DNA of 64,000 nucleotides, taken from Gemmatimonadetes bacterium T265 (GTDB lineage: Bacteria; Gemmatimonadota; Gemmatimonadetes; Gemmatimonadales; Gemmatimonadaceae). The notes under the pieces were generated by a model, which did no database searches, was not told the origin of the DNA, and worked only from the letters and a program-made list of their open reading frames with translations. Of this stretch, positions 1 through 8,611 are shown piece by piece (within the stretch, counting starts at the first letter, position 1; every line of letters starts with the position of its first letter). Both the position numbers and the translations under genes were made by a program. Where the stretch lies: contig BPUI01000003.1 of NCBI GenBank assembly GCA_019973575.1, forward strand, positions 372,001-436,000. The letters run 5' to 3'.

Positions 1-1185
1 ATGTGGCGCGCGATCGCGGCGACTGGTGCCGTGACTGGGTCCGTCCACGGGCGCGACGGAGATGGTGGGACGGCGTTCGTCCCGCTCGCGCGCGCGGAAC
101 ACGGCGGCGAGCACGCGGGCAGCGTCCAGATCCTGGCCACGCGCGGCACGGAGAAGCGGTCCCGGGCCGCGACCGCGGCGGACGCGCTCGGCGTCATGCG
201 CCGCGTCGCGGACGGGGAGCCGGTCGTCTACCCGGTCGCCGACGTGGCCGCGTGGTTCCCGGCGCTGCACCGGTACTACGTGAGGCAGGGCGCGCGCGTC
301 GTCGGCCACTTCCCCCTCCGCGTCGCCGGCACGGTCACGGGCTACCTCGGGCTGTCGTGGCGGACCGCCGAGCCGCCGAACGCGCGGGTGTTCGAGACGG
401 CCTGCGCGCTCGCCGTGCAGGCATCGCTCGCGCTGGAGATGCAGCGGCGCGCGGACGAGGCGCGCGTGGCGGCCGTCGCCGCCGAGCGGCAGGCGGCGGC
501 CGCCGCGCTCGCGGACGAGCACGCGCGCCTCGCGCGCGAGGTGCACGACACGCTCGCGCAGGGCCTCGCCGGGATCGTGATGCAGCTCGGCGCCGCGCGC
601 GCCAAGCTCGGCCCCGCCTACGCCGCGGCCGCCCCGCAGCTCGACCTCGTCGATGGGCTCGCGCGCGACACGCTGGCCGTCGCCCGGCGCACGATCACCG
701 TCCTTCGGCCCGGCGCGCCCGGACACGAGGACCTCGAGGCCGGCCTCCGCCGGGTCGTGGCCGAGTGTGGGAGAGCGCGTGCCGGGCGGGTCACGCTCGC
801 GGCGTCGGGCGTGGCGCCGGCGGCGCTTCCCCGCCGAGCCTCGGCGGAGGTGGAATACGAGCTGCTGCGGATCGCGCAGGCCGCCCTCGCCAACGCCGTG
901 CAACACGCCCGCGCGGCGCACGTCGCCGTCACGCTCGACTACGGGCCGGACCACCCTCCAGAGCGCTCGGCAGTCGTCGCGCCGGCCCTCCAGCTCGCGG
1001 TGGCGGACGACGGGGTGGGGTTCGACCCGGCCACGCCGAGGCCGGGCCGCTTCGGCCTGGTCGGGATGCGCGAGCGGGCCGCGCGGGTCGGCGCCGCCCT
1101 CACGCTCGTGACCGCCCCGGGCGAGGAGACCGAGGTCGTCGTCGTCTGGCCGGGGCCGCCCGCAGCGCCCGGGGGCGCGCCGTGA
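1..1185 (+). CDS. Sensor histidine kinase, GAF plus HisKA_3 (5' end may be cut)
   Basis: This is a two-component sensor kinase that would autophosphorylate and pass phosphate to the adjoining response regulator. A GAF-like sensory region covers roughly residues 20-145, followed by a short coiled segment. The HisKA_3 dimerisation box has the motif REVHDTLAQGL with the phospho-accepting His at about 182, and the HATPase domain shows DDGVGFDP and GRFGLVGMRERA near the C-terminus. This is the NarL/LiaS/DesK-type kinase family. No membrane segment is visible, but the reading frame is open at the first base of the window, so the true start may lie upstream. Its TGA overlaps the GTG start of the regulator, which implies translational coupling. 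Confidence 0.9.
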   Translation: MWRAIAATGAVTGSVHGRDGDGGTAFVPLARAEHGGEHAGSVQILATRGTEKRSRAATAADALGVMRRVADGEPVVYPVADVAAWFPALHRYYVRQGARVVGHFPLRVAGTVTGYLGLSWRTAEPPNARVFETACALAVQASLALEMQRRADEARVAAVAAERQAAAAALADEHARLAREVHDTLAQGLAGIVMQLGAARAKLGPAYAAAAPQLDLVDGLARDTLAVARRTITVLRPGAPGHEDLEAGLRRVVAECGRARAGRVTLAASGVAPAALPRRASAEVEYELLRIAQAALANAVQHARAAHVAVTLDYGPDHPPERSAVVAPALQLAVADDGVGFDPATPRPGRFGLVGMRERAARVGAALTLVTAPGEETEVVVVWPGPPAAPGGAP

Positions 1186-1841
1186 CGGCGACGTTCGGGA
1201 CGTTAGGCGGCGCGGTCGGCCGGCGCATCCGCGTGCTCGTGGCCGACGACCACGCGATCGTGCGCCAGGGCGTCGTGACCGTGCTGCGCGACGCGCCGGG
1301 GATCGCGGTCGTGGCGGAGGCCGCCGACGGCGCGGCCGCGGTCGCGCGCTACGCCGAACACCGGCCCGACGTCGCGCTCGTCGACCTCGAGATGCCGGGG
1401 CTGGACGGGGCCGACGTAGTCGCGGCGGTGCGCGCCCGCTACCCCGACGCGCGGTTCATCCTCCTCACCACGTACGACGCGGACGACGACATCGAGCGCG
1501 CGCTCCGGGCCGGCGCGAAGGCGTACCTGCTCAAGGACGTCGACCCGCAGGAGCTCGTCGCCTGCGTGCGCGCCGTCGACCAGGGACGCGCGTGGGCCTC
1601 GCCCGCGGTCGCGGCCAAGCTGGCCACCCGCCTCACGCGCGTGGAGCTGACGCCGCGCGAGCGGACCGTCCTGCGCGAGCTCGCCGCGGGCAAGAGCAAC
1701 AAGGAGATCGCCGCGGCGCTCGGCATCGTCGAAAGCACGGTCAAGCTCCACGTCACGCACCTGTACGAAAAGCTCGGCGTGTCGAGCCGCACCGAGGCCC
1801 TCGCGGCCGCCGTCGGCCGCGGACTCGTCCGGCTGCCGTAG
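1182..1841 (+). CDS. LuxR/NarL-family response regulator
   Basis: This 219-residue DNA-binding response regulator partners the kinase just upstream. The receiver domain begins at RIRVLVADDH, with the acidic pair at 22-23, the phosphorylatable Asp at about 68 (LVDLEMPG) and Lys in YLLKDV. A LuxR-type helix-turn-helix follows (LTPRERTVLRELAAGKSNKEIA). I chose the GTG at 1182 because it overlaps the kinase stop as GTGA and leaves a short N-terminal tail; the open frame upstream is only a high-GC shadow. The copy of GTTAGGC at 1202 encodes Leu-Gly in that tail. The regulated genes cannot be told from the sequence. Confidence 0.92.
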   Translation: MTATFGTLGGAVGRRIRVLVADDHAIVRQGVVTVLRDAPGIAVVAEAADGAAAVARYAEHRPDVALVDLEMPGLDGADVVAAVRARYPDARFILLTTYDADDDIERALRAGAKAYLLKDVDPQELVACVRAVDQGRAWASPAVAAKLATRLTRVELTPRERTVLRELAAGKSNKEIAAALGIVESTVKLHVTHLYEKLGVSSRTEALAAAVGRGLVRLP

Positions 1842-2132
1842 CCGGCCCGGTCGCGCCGAGCACGGGTATCCCACGTCCATTGCGCCATCCACGGGCCACC
1901 GGCGGGGTCCCGGCGGGTCGCGCCGCCTAACGCTCGATGCCGTCAGGCGACGCCGATCGCGGTCCGGAGAGGACGTCTCCCAACCGGGCGACGACGTTCC
2001 GGCAGATGAGCGCGCAGCCGAGGTGGCGGACGGCGCGGTGCATCGCCACCGGGTGTTCGCGACTCCGCCCGATCGCCCCGGCCCGTGTGCGCCGAGACGA
2101 TCGGCCGACCGACCGCGAGATCCACGTCGCTG

Positions 2133-2651
2133 TTACGGGCCCGAGCTCGCACCCCGGGCGACGAGCAGCTCGTCCAGCTGATCGAACGTCTCGACCATGG
2201 CATCGGCGGCTCCGGTGCCGGCAGCGTCGAGCGCGTCCTTCGACGGATAGCGCTCGTGCAGGACCACCAGCGTCTTGCCGCCCTGTTCCTCGAAGGTCAC
2301 CGTGGTGACCGGCCCGCCCTCGCCGCCTTCTTCGTTGGTCCACGCGAGGCGCGAGTGCGGCTGCACTTCGACGTACGTGCCGAAAAACGCGGCAGGCTCG
2401 GGGCCACCGTGGTCGAATACCAATCGGTACTTGCCTCCGACCCGGGCATCCACCTCGCAGGACAGCAAGGTCATGCCCATCGACTTGGGCACCCACCACC
2501 GCTCGAGCAGCTCGGCCTTGGTAAATGCCTCGAACACGAGGCGTGCCGGGCCGTTGATGGTCCGCGTGACCACCACCTCGCGGTCCGACGTCCGTTCCAC
2601 CGTGGTGCGGTTCGTCACGGGGCCGGGCCTACTGTCGATACGTGCGTTCAT
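2133..2651 (-). CDS. SRPBCC-domain (AHSA1-like) protein
   Basis: This 172-residue protein has the START/SRPBCC hydrophobic-pocket fold. The motifs VFEAFTKAELLERWWVPK near residue 40 and GGKYRLVF in the middle are typical of the AHSA1 subfamily. Members often follow an ArsR repressor and bind or shield small hydrophobic ligands, but the ligand here is unknown. The ATG at 2651 lies in ATGA, overlapping the stop of the ArsR gene by 4 bases, so the two genes form an operon. A longer open frame upstream of this ATG lies within the regulator and is not used. The C-terminal DQLDELLVARG tail is usual for the family. Confidence 0.9.
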   Translation of the reverse strand: MNARIDSRPGPVTNRTTVERTSDREVVVTRTINGPARLVFEAFTKAELLERWWVPKSMGMTLLSCEVDARVGGKYRLVFDHGGPEPAAFFGTYVEVQPHSRLAWTNEEGGEGGPVTTVTFEEQGGKTLVVLHERYPSKDALDAAGTGAADAMVETFDQLDELLVARGASSGP

Positions 2652-2995
2652 CGCGCTGCTCCTTGTCGTGTCAGGTCCTCGACCACCGTATCCAACGCGT
2701 CGAAGCGTGCGTCCCAGCGCTGGCGGTACCGCTCGAGCCACGCCGTCTCTTCCGCCAATCGGCGCGGGCCCAGCCGGCACGTCCGCACGCGCCCGATTTT
2801 CTTCGTGGTGACGAGCCCCGCCTGCTCCAGCACGCCGACGTGCTTCTTCATGCCCGTGAGCGTCATGTGGAACTTCTCGGCGAGCTCCGTGATCGACGCG
2901 TCGGCTCGTCCGAGCTGCTCCAGCACGCCGCGCCGCGTGACGTCCGAGAGCGCGGCGAACGACGTATCAAGGCGGGTCGTCGGATACTGAACCAT
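2648..2995 (-). CDS. ArsR-family transcriptional regulator
   Basis: This is a 115-residue winged helix-turn-helix repressor. Its core, ALSDVTRRGVLEQLGRADASI followed by TELAEKFHMTLTGMKKHVGVL, matches the ArsR family that pairs with SRPBCC proteins. It lacks the CxC metal site of true arsenic sensors, so it probably senses another cue or acts with its partner protein. The ATG at 2995 gives the expected start just before the first helix. It is the first gene of a two-gene operon, and the downstream SRPBCC gene overlaps it by 4 bases. A second, separate pair of the same design lies at 47796-48757. Confidence 0.9.
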   Translation of the reverse strand: MVQYPTTRLDTSFAALSDVTRRGVLEQLGRADASITELAEKFHMTLTGMKKHVGVLEQAGLVTTKKIGRVRTCRLGPRRLAEETAWLERYRQRWDARFDALDTVVEDLTRQGAAR

Positions 2996-3307
2996 CTGGT
3001 GCAGTATGTAACGCACGCGCTCGCGGCCTGCAAGGGGCGGCCGCGGAGAACGATGCGTCCGGCGATCGCCGCAGCGCGTGCGCATCCGTGACCGGTCGGA
3101 CCACCATCGCTCCCTCTACTGCGACGACGTCCCGGCCGAACGGCCGCATCGTGACGGCCCTCTTTGCCGGTTTCTCGGAGGACGTTGCACAACCGCTCAA
3201 GTTGTCAAACGTCCACTGACGCTGGCCGCGACGAGAAGACCGCCGGCCGCGCGGTCGACGGCCCGCGCGACGCGCGGCGGGCCGAGCGGCGCGCCCGCGC
3301 GGCCGGA
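2996..3307. other. Gene-free stretch upstream of the ArsR gene
   Basis: This stretch of about 310 bases has no credible gene. It separates the ArsR-SRPBCC operon from the 3' end of the LysE remnant. It must contain the ArsR promoter, but I see no convincing -35/-10 pair or operator. Confidence 0.5.
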
Positions 3308-3528
3308 CTAGGGCAGCAGGGCCGTGAAGAACAGCAACGCCCTGGGGTTCGCCGCCTGCGTCGCGAAGCCCCGCGCCAGCGCCGCCGGGCCTGCCGCTTG
3401 GGTGCGCGGCGCGGCCCGTGGCCGAGCGCCTGGGTGACGACGCACAGCACCGCCGGGCCCGGGGTAGCGCAGACCAGCACGTCGGTGAGGGCGAACGCGA
3501 CGAGCGGCCCGAGTGTCGCCCCCGTCAC
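3308..3528 (-). pseudogene. LysE/RhtB translocator remnant
   Basis: Two pieces of a LysE-family amino-acid exporter survive in different frames. From the GTG at 3528 the first ~40 residues read like the family N-terminus (LVAFALTDVLVCATPGPAVL). After an internal deletion and frameshift, the frame ending at 3308 carries FATQAANPRALLFFTALLP, the family's central NPKA segment, and then stops. A normal LysE protein is about 205 residues with 5-6 membrane helices, so most of the gene is missing. It cannot make a working exporter. It adjoins an isochorismatase remnant in the same orientation. Confidence 0.75.
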
Positions 3529-3810
3529 CGCGCGCCAACCTCGGCGGGGGCGCCGCGCAGAGCGCCGAGCAGAACGTCGGTCGTGACGACGGTCGCGAAC
3601 TCGCCGTGCAGGTCGCCGAGCGCCACCGCGTGCACCAGCGCGGCCGGGGACGTCCGCCCGTCCGGGCCCGTGCGGTCGAACGTCGCCGTGGCGTCCGAGA
3701 CGAGGTAGGTCACGAAGCCGAGGTTGCCGGCCATGCGCGTCGTGGTCGAGACGCAGTGGTTGGTCGTGAGCCCCACGACCACGAGCGTGTCGACGCCCGC
3801 GCGGCAGTCC
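3525..3810 (-). pseudogene. Isochorismatase-family hydrolase, C-terminal remnant
   Basis: The last ~95 residues of a cysteine hydrolase remain. GVDTLVVVGLTTNHCVSTTTR includes the catalytic Cys, and NLGFVTYLVSDATATFD followed by a C-terminal helix completes the fold. The N-terminal half with the catalytic Asp and Lys is absent; upstream on this strand the sequence instead carries a LysR fragment on the opposite strand. The open frame continues without a start or any family similarity. Its end overlaps the LysE remnant start by 4 bases, suggesting the two were once an operon. Intact members hydrolyse amides or vinyl ethers; this one should be inactive. Confidence 0.72.
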
Positions 3811-4182
3811 GTGACTCCGGCGCTCAAGCTGCGGCAGTGCCGGGCGCTGATCGCCGTCGCGGACCACGGCGGCCCGACCCGCGCCGCGGCCGCGCTTGGC
3901 GTCGCCCAGTCGACCGTGTCCGAAGCGCTCCTCGCGCTCGAACGCGTCGTGGGGGGGCCGCTCCTCGCGCACGGCGGGGCGCGGGGGGCGCGGACGCGCC
4001 TAACGCCCGCGGGCGCGGCGCTCCTGCCCCACGCCCGCGCCCTGCTCGGCGCCGCCGACGCGGCGCTCGCGGCCGCCCGCGCGGCGGCCGGGGACGCCCC
4101 GCTCCGGGCCGCGCTCGGCGCGTCCGAGTCGGTGAGCACCTACGTGCTGCCGCCGCTCCTGGCGGCGCTCCGCCACGTCCGT
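3811..4182 (+). pseudogene. LysR-type regulator, N-terminal remnant
   Basis: From the GTG at 3811 the frame reads a LysR helix-turn-helix: LRQCRALIAVADHGGPTRAA, then LGVAQSTVSEALLALERVVG, and the LTPAGAALLPHARALL linker helix. Similarity stops near 4182 (LPPLLAALRHV), and the inducer-binding domain of about 200 residues is missing. The open frame runs on to 4902 but that part is antisense to the cupin gene. A lone HTH could in theory still bind DNA, but the truncation among other broken genes argues for a pseudogene. It abuts the truncated isochorismatase, as if one deletion removed the middle of a LysR-hydrolase-exporter locus. Confidence 0.72.
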
Positions 4183-4224
4183 GAGTCTTCGCGCCTCGCG
4201 TCTCACCGCGGTGGCCGGCTCGGA

Positions 4225-4761
4225 TTACCCGGCCTGCAGCGGCGGGCCGAGGAACTCGACGTGCCACCGCCGCCCGAACGCGTTCAGCGCCTCCCGGTCG
4301 GGCGCGCCGCCGCGCAACGCCTCGGCCAGCCCGCGGAAGAAGGCGGCGGCGTCGAGCCCGGGCAGGAGCTGGACGAGGAGCCGCCCCGGCCGCTCGCCGA
4401 CGTTGACGAAGGCGTGGGCGGCCCCCGCCGGGACGCTCACCACGTCCCCCGCCTCGGCGGGGAACCGCCGGCCCTCAACCTCGAAGCGGTAGCGGCCATC
4501 CAGTACGTAGAAGACCTCGGCCTCCCGGTGCGCGTGGAGTGGCGGGCCGCAGCCGGGGGCGTGCGTGGACTCGAAGCACGTCAGCGCGCCCCCGGTCGCC
4601 TCGGGCGGGACGCGCACGAGGAGTTCGAGCCCGAGCTGTGGGATCGCGATGGGCGTCTCGTGGCACCGTGTCGAATGCAGGACTCGAGGTGCCGCCATCG
4701 GCGGGCCGCCATTCGGCAGGAGGCCGGGTCGGACGGGATCGCGGGCAAAACGGGTCGGCAT
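4225..4761 (-). CDS. Cupin-domain protein
   Basis: This is a single-domain cupin of up to 178 residues. The first cupin motif includes PPLHAHREAEVFYVLDG, giving the His, His and Glu metal ligands, and the second includes GDVVSVPAGAAHAFVNVG, giving the last His. The fold often binds a metal and may be an isomerase, dioxygenase or sensor; substrate cannot be inferred. Two starts are possible: the ATG at 4761, with GGAG about a dozen bases upstream, or the ATG at 4698 closer to the domain. The gene is monocistronic, flanked by the LysR remnant and by a hairpin-rich spacer. Confidence 0.85.
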   Translation of the reverse strand: MPTRFARDPVRPGLLPNGGPPMAAPRVLHSTRCHETPIAIPQLGLELLVRVPPEATGGALTCFESTHAPGCGPPLHAHREAEVFYVLDGRYRFEVEGRRFPAEAGDVVSVPAGAAHAFVNVGERPGRLLVQLLPGLDAAAFFRGLAEALRGGAPDREALNAFGRRWHVEFLGPPLQAG

Positions 4762-4852
4762 GGGCGCCTACGGGCTCCGGGTGAGCTGAGTGGCGGTCGC
4801 CCCCGAACGGGACAGCCCGGGACCGGCCGGCGGATACACCCGGTCCCATACG

Positions 4853-4914
4853 GAAATCGCCGACCCGCGCCGATTTCCCTCACGCCCGCACCCCGCGCGT
4901 GAAACGCGTGAGGG
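4853..4914. repeat. Two adjacent inverted repeats in a spacer
   Basis: GAAATCG (4853-4859) pairs with CGATTTC (4871-4877). Directly after it CCCTCACGC (4877-4885) pairs with GCGTGAGGG (4906-4914). The stems share base 4877, so they could form side by side or compete. They lie between the cupin start and the lipoprotein start and could be operators or an mRNA structure. No function is shown. Confidence 0.4.
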
Positions 4915-5027
4915 ACTCGGACGCCGTTCGGCGATTTGTGCGGTAGGGCGAGGCGCCCGCCCCGGCGGGGACGCGCGGGGCCGTCGCCCCGGCCGTCCCT
5001 TGACACCACCTCTCACCGAGCTCACCG

Positions 5028-5555
5028 ATGCGCTCCACCGCCGGCCTCCCTCGCCTGCTCGCCCCGCTTGCCGCGCTCGTCGGCGCGCTGTCACTCGCGG
5101 CCTGCGACCCCACCGCCGCGCAGAGCCCGGGCGCCTCGCGCGGCGGCGCGCCGGTGGCGTCCCGCGACGCCGACACCCCCGGGCCGCGCGAGCAGTCGGT
5201 GCTCGACGCCCTGCGGGCGTTCGAGCGGGCCGTCCTCGCCAGCGACACCGTCGCGCTCAAGCGCATCTGGGCGGAGGACTACACGTTCATCACCGCGCAG
5301 GGCGCGCTCGTCACCCGCGAGCAGCGGCTGGCCAACTTCCGCTCGGGCGCGACCAGCGTCGCCCAGGCCGTGAACCAGCGCGAGATCACGGTGCGCATCG
5401 ACGGCGACGACGCCGTGGTGCAGCAGCGGTTCGACCTGCGCGGCCGGTTCGGCGGGCGCGAGACCGACACGGACGTGCGCTGCACTTTCGTGTGGCGCTG
5501 GCGCGCCGGCCGCTGGCAGATGGTCACCGACCAGCTCACCCCGGTGCTCCCGTGA
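5028..5555 (+). CDS. Lipoprotein with DUF4440 / SnoaL-like domain
   Basis: This 175-residue protein begins with a signal peptide ending in the lipobox-like ALSLAAC, so it is probably anchored in the cell envelope. Residues ~60-170 form an NTF2-like (DUF4440) cone fold: a helix with LDALRAFERAVLASDTVALK, WAEDYTFITAQG, and a final sheet with CTFVWRWRAGRWQMV. Such domains occur in enzymes and in binding proteins; no catalytic residue identifies a reaction. The ATG at 5028 gives a proper basic n-region. The gene stands alone. A related secreted DUF4440 protein lies at 54493-54990. Confidence 0.87.
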   Translation: MRSTAGLPRLLAPLAALVGALSLAACDPTAAQSPGASRGGAPVASRDADTPGPREQSVLDALRAFERAVLASDTVALKRIWAEDYTFITAQGALVTREQRLANFRSGATSVAQAVNQREITVRIDGDDAVVQQRFDLRGRFGGRETDTDVRCTFVWRWRAGRWQMVTDQLTPVLP

Positions 5556-5645
5556 CGCGCGGGGACGGCCAGTCCGCGGCGGCCCGAGGGTCACTCCGTT
5601 AGGCGCCCCGCGGCGATCTCGTGCAGTGCGGCGATCACCCGCGCC

Positions 5646-6488
5646 TCACGATCCAGCGGTCCCGGGTGCCCCCTCCGGTGGGCCGCCCGGTCGGCGCGCC
5701 AGGTACGCCCACCGGGTCAGCCGCCGCGCGGCCGAGAGCGCGTGGACGCAGGCGAGGAACGCCTGCAGCCCGTCGAAGTTGGCCGCTCCCTCGCGCGCGA
5801 CGAGGGCATCGCGGTGGCGCTCGCGCGCGGCGCGCCACCGCGCGGCGACCTGCTCGGCGTTCGCGGTCACGTCGTCCGCGCGCACGCGCTCGAACCCCGC
5901 CGCCGCGAGGAGCCGCTCGTTGAGCCCCGGCGGCACGAAGTAGTAGCGCCCGATCGCGCTACGGGCGGCCAGCTCCTGGTCCGACACCACGCCCGTGACG
6001 ACCATCGCGTCGGTGTAGAGCACCCGCCCGCCCGGGCGCAGCACGCGGCACCAGTCGCGGAGCACCGCGCCGCGGTCGGCGAGGTGGCACATCGCGTCGT
6101 TCGACACCACGGCGTCGAAGGTGTCGTCGGCGAACGGGAGCGGGCGGCTCGCGTCGAGGGCCTGGAACTGGACGCGGTCCCCGACGCCCGCCGCGCGCGC
6201 GAGCGCCTCGGCGGTGGCCACGCCGTGCGCATTGACGTCGACCCCGGTCACCCGACACCCCGCCGCCCGCGCGAGGTAGACGGCCGGACCGCCCGAGCCG
6301 CTCCCCACTTCGAGCACGTGCGCGGCGGGGGTGAGGTCGAGCCGGGCGATGAAGCCCCGCCACTCGTCGGCGGTGAGCCAGCTGCTCTGGCCCAGGTCCT
6401 CGCCGTAGGTCTCGGCCCGCACGGCCGACTCGGCGGCCGCGGCGAAGTTGCGGTACGAAGTGTCGTAGAGGTCGACGCGGGCGGGCAC
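5646..6488 (-). CDS. Class I SAM-dependent methyltransferase
   Basis: The 280-residue protein carries the Rossmann methyltransferase motifs in order: motif I HVLEVGSGSGGPAVYLAR (~residues 57-74), the acidic TGVDVN after the second strand, ALDASRPLPFADDTFDAVVS, and RVLRPGGRVLYTDAM. The N-terminal YDTSYRNFAA and LGQSSWLT segments resemble small-molecule N-methyltransferases of the sarcosine/phosphoethanolamine type, but the acceptor is not certain. The C-terminal ~60 residues form a helical cap. It is transcribed alone. The GTTAGGC copy at 5598 lies in the short spacer between this gene's end and the lipoprotein end. Confidence 0.87.
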   Translation of the reverse strand: MPARVDLYDTSYRNFAAAAESAVRAETYGEDLGQSSWLTADEWRGFIARLDLTPAAHVLEVGSGSGGPAVYLARAAGCRVTGVDVNAHGVATAEALARAAGVGDRVQFQALDASRPLPFADDTFDAVVSNDAMCHLADRGAVLRDWCRVLRPGGRVLYTDAMVVTGVVSDQELAARSAIGRYYFVPPGLNERLLAAAGFERVRADDVTANAEQVAARWRAARERHRDALVAREGAANFDGLQAFLACVHALSAARRLTRWAYLARRPGGPPEGAPGTAGS

Positions 6489-6601
6489 GGGGCACCTCGG
6501 GGGTGGGAGCGGAGGCGACGGCTACACGCTTCCAGACCGCAGACAGCGCACCACGCGCGGCGCCCGGACCTCATCGTGCGGTCCGGGCGCAGCGCGGCGG
6601 G

Positions 6602-7465
6602 TTAGCAGCCGAGGGCGGTGCGGATCTGGGCGGCCTGGGCGAGCCACGCGTCGGCCGTGGCCGCCGGGATCGCCGAGGCCGCGACCGCCTGGCGCAGCTG
6701 CGTCGTGGCCTGGGTCGGCGTGAGCGCCGTCATCGTGAGTACGACGGACGCCGCGTCGGCGTAGGTCGCGTTCCCGGCCTGGTCGGCGGCGAGCGTGCAG
6801 GGGCCTGCGGCCAGGAGCGTGACCGTGGTGCCCGTCAGCGTGCACACAGCCGGCGTCTGCGACGTGAGCGCGGGCGTGAGGCCCGAGGTGGCCGCGGCGC
6901 TCGCGGCGTAGGTGGCGCCGACGTAGGCGGGGCTCGGCGGCGCGCTCGTGAACGTGACCGTCTGCGCGGCCTTGGCGACCGTGACCGTCGCGCTGTAGCT
7001 GGCCGTGTCGCCGTCCTGGTCGATCACCTTGCCGCGCACGGTGAGCGGGCCGGCGACCGCCGGCGTGCAACTCGCGGTGGCGCTGGCCGACGCGGCGGCG
7101 TAGGTGCCGGTGCCGCAGTCGAACGCGTAGGTGAGCGTGGTGGCCTGCGGGTAGCCCGGCACCTGCGCGTTAGTGAGCGCGAGCGTTAACGCCTGGCCGG
7201 CCGCGGCCGTGGCCGGCGCCTTGAACGTCGCCGCCGGGTACACGCGCGTTGTCGTCGTCGGCACGGTCGCCTGGCCGGAGGAGTTGTTCCCCCAGCAGGT
7301 GACCGCCCCGCCGGTGACCACGGCGCAGGTGTGGGACTTGCCCGCGCTCACCTGCGTGTACGCGATGGGCACGGTGGCGAGGTAGGCGCGGGGCGCGCCG
7401 GGGGCGATGGCGGCGGGGGCGGTGACCTGGTCTGCACACGCGGGCGCGAGGCCGGCGAGCGCCAC
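6602..7465 (-). CDS. Secreted RCC1-like / Ig-like protein
   Basis: This exported protein of about 287 residues is predicted to act outside the cell. It has one RCC1 (regulator of chromosome condensation) repeat, VSAGKSHTCAVVTGGAVTCWG, followed by two repetitive Ig/PKD-like beta segments rich in Ala, Thr and paired Cys (FDCGTGTYAAASASATASC, TPAVCTLTGTTV), and a helical end closing in ALGC. The listed GTG start leaves a hydrophobic stretch ending in APAC; the frame stays open upstream with more hydrophobic and basic codons, so the true start may be tens of residues earlier. Intact RCC1 propellers have seven blades, so this is either a minimal or decayed form. Role unknown. Confidence 0.65.
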   Translation of the reverse strand: MALAGLAPACADQVTAPAAIAPGAPRAYLATVPIAYTQVSAGKSHTCAVVTGGAVTCWGNNSSGQATVPTTTTRVYPAATFKAPATAAAGQALTLALTNAQVPGYPQATTLTYAFDCGTGTYAAASASATASCTPAVAGPLTVRGKVIDQDGDTASYSATVTVAKAAQTVTFTSAPPSPAYVGATYAASAAATSGLTPALTSQTPAVCTLTGTTVTLLAAGPCTLAADQAGNATYADAASVVLTMTALTPTQATTQLRQAVAASAIPAATADAWLAQAAQIRTALGC

Positions 7466-7856
7466 GGCGGCGAGCGCGGCGGGGCGGCCGACGGTCCCGA
7501 GGCCGGAGAGGCCGCGGACGCGGCGGGACGCACGCCGGCGGGCCAGGAGGCGCGAGACGCCGGCGGCGAGCGCCGCCCGTGCCCCGCGGAGCGGGCCCGC
7601 GTGAGTCGGCGCGGGCGTGAACTCGAGTTGCAGGCCGAACGCGGACCGTTCGCGAGCCCCGGCACGCGCGCGGGCGTCGCGAGCGCGGTCGGGGGCGTGT
7701 GCCCGGTGCGGGCGCGGTCGGGTGGGTCCGCGGCGGGGGCGGTGGACGGCGCGGGGCCGAAGGCGAGACGAGGCACGGGGGGGGTGGACAATGGGTGAGG
7801 GGACGAATCGCGGGCGGGTCCGGTCGCTGGGCAGACCAGGCGCGCGGCCCTATCTT
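7466..7856. other. Gene-free stretch before the mobile element
   Basis: About 390 very GC-rich bases hold no credible gene apart from a possible N-terminal extension of the RCC1-like gene. The last 8 bases before the element (cctatctt) are not repeated on its other side. Confidence 0.5.
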
Positions 7857-7880
7857 GGGCAGTAATATACTTGACACACC
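7857..7880. repeat. Left inverted repeat of the IS1595-family element
   Basis: It starts GGGCAGTAATATACTTG and matches the inverse of 11341-11364 at 21 of 24 bases. A TTGACA box at 7871-7876 lies inside it, with TGTAAC at 7892-7897 as a weak -10, so the transposase promoter probably starts within the repeat. Confidence 0.85.
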
Positions 7881-8611
7881 CGGCCTAACGTTGTAACTTG
7901 GGGGCATGGAGAACGCAAGCGGTGCCCCCGACACCCTGCTCGACGCGATCCGCTACTTCGCGGACCCCGACGTGAGCCTGTCCTTCGTGGCTGACCTGCG
8001 CTGGCCGGACGGCGTGACGTGCCCGGTCTGCGCGGGCAAGGAAGTCTCCTTCCTTTCGACGCGCCGTATCTGGAAGTGCAAGGCGTGCAAGAAGCAGTTC
8101 TCCGTGAAGGTCGGGACCATCTTCGAGGACAGCCCCATTGGCCTCGACAAGTGGCTCCCCGCGCTCTGGATGCTCGCCAACTGCAGGAACGGGATGAGCT
8201 CCTACGAACTCGCCCGCGCGCTCGGCGTCACGCAAAAGACCGCGTGGTTCATGCTGCACCGCATCCGGCTCGCCATGCAGACCGGCACGTTCCAGACGCT
8301 GAGCGGGACCGTCGAAGTGGACGAGACCTACATCGGCGGCAAAGCGCGCAACGTGCACGCCGACAAGCGGGCCGAGCGCATCATAGGCACCGGCGGTGCG
8401 GGCAAGACCGTCGTCATGGGCCTCTTGGAGCGGCACGGCGAAGGCTCGGCCTCCACCGTGCGGACGCTGGTCGTGGAGGACACGCGCCGCAAGACCCTCG
8501 CGCCGCGCGTTAGGGAGCACGTCGTCCCCGGCTCCGAACTGGATACTGGAGTTGCCCCGCTGAAACGGACGCCTCGATAAGCTCTGCTATGCTGCAGGGC
8601 GGAGGTGGACG

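Noticed and set aside
3-1181. Long open frame ahead of the response regulator start
   Set aside because: It is a high-GC shadow of the kinase gene, with no family similarity; the regulator starts at the GTG overlapping the kinase stop.
3724-4902. A full-length 392-residue LysR protein
   Set aside because: LysR similarity ends near 4182; the remainder is antisense to the intact cupin gene.
8461-8520. CGTTAGGG in the IS1595 transposase counted as a motif copy
   Set aside because: The seventh base is wrong (GTTAGGG, not GTTAGGC), so it was left out, as were GTTAGGT at 55195 and the CTAGCG variant near 29108.
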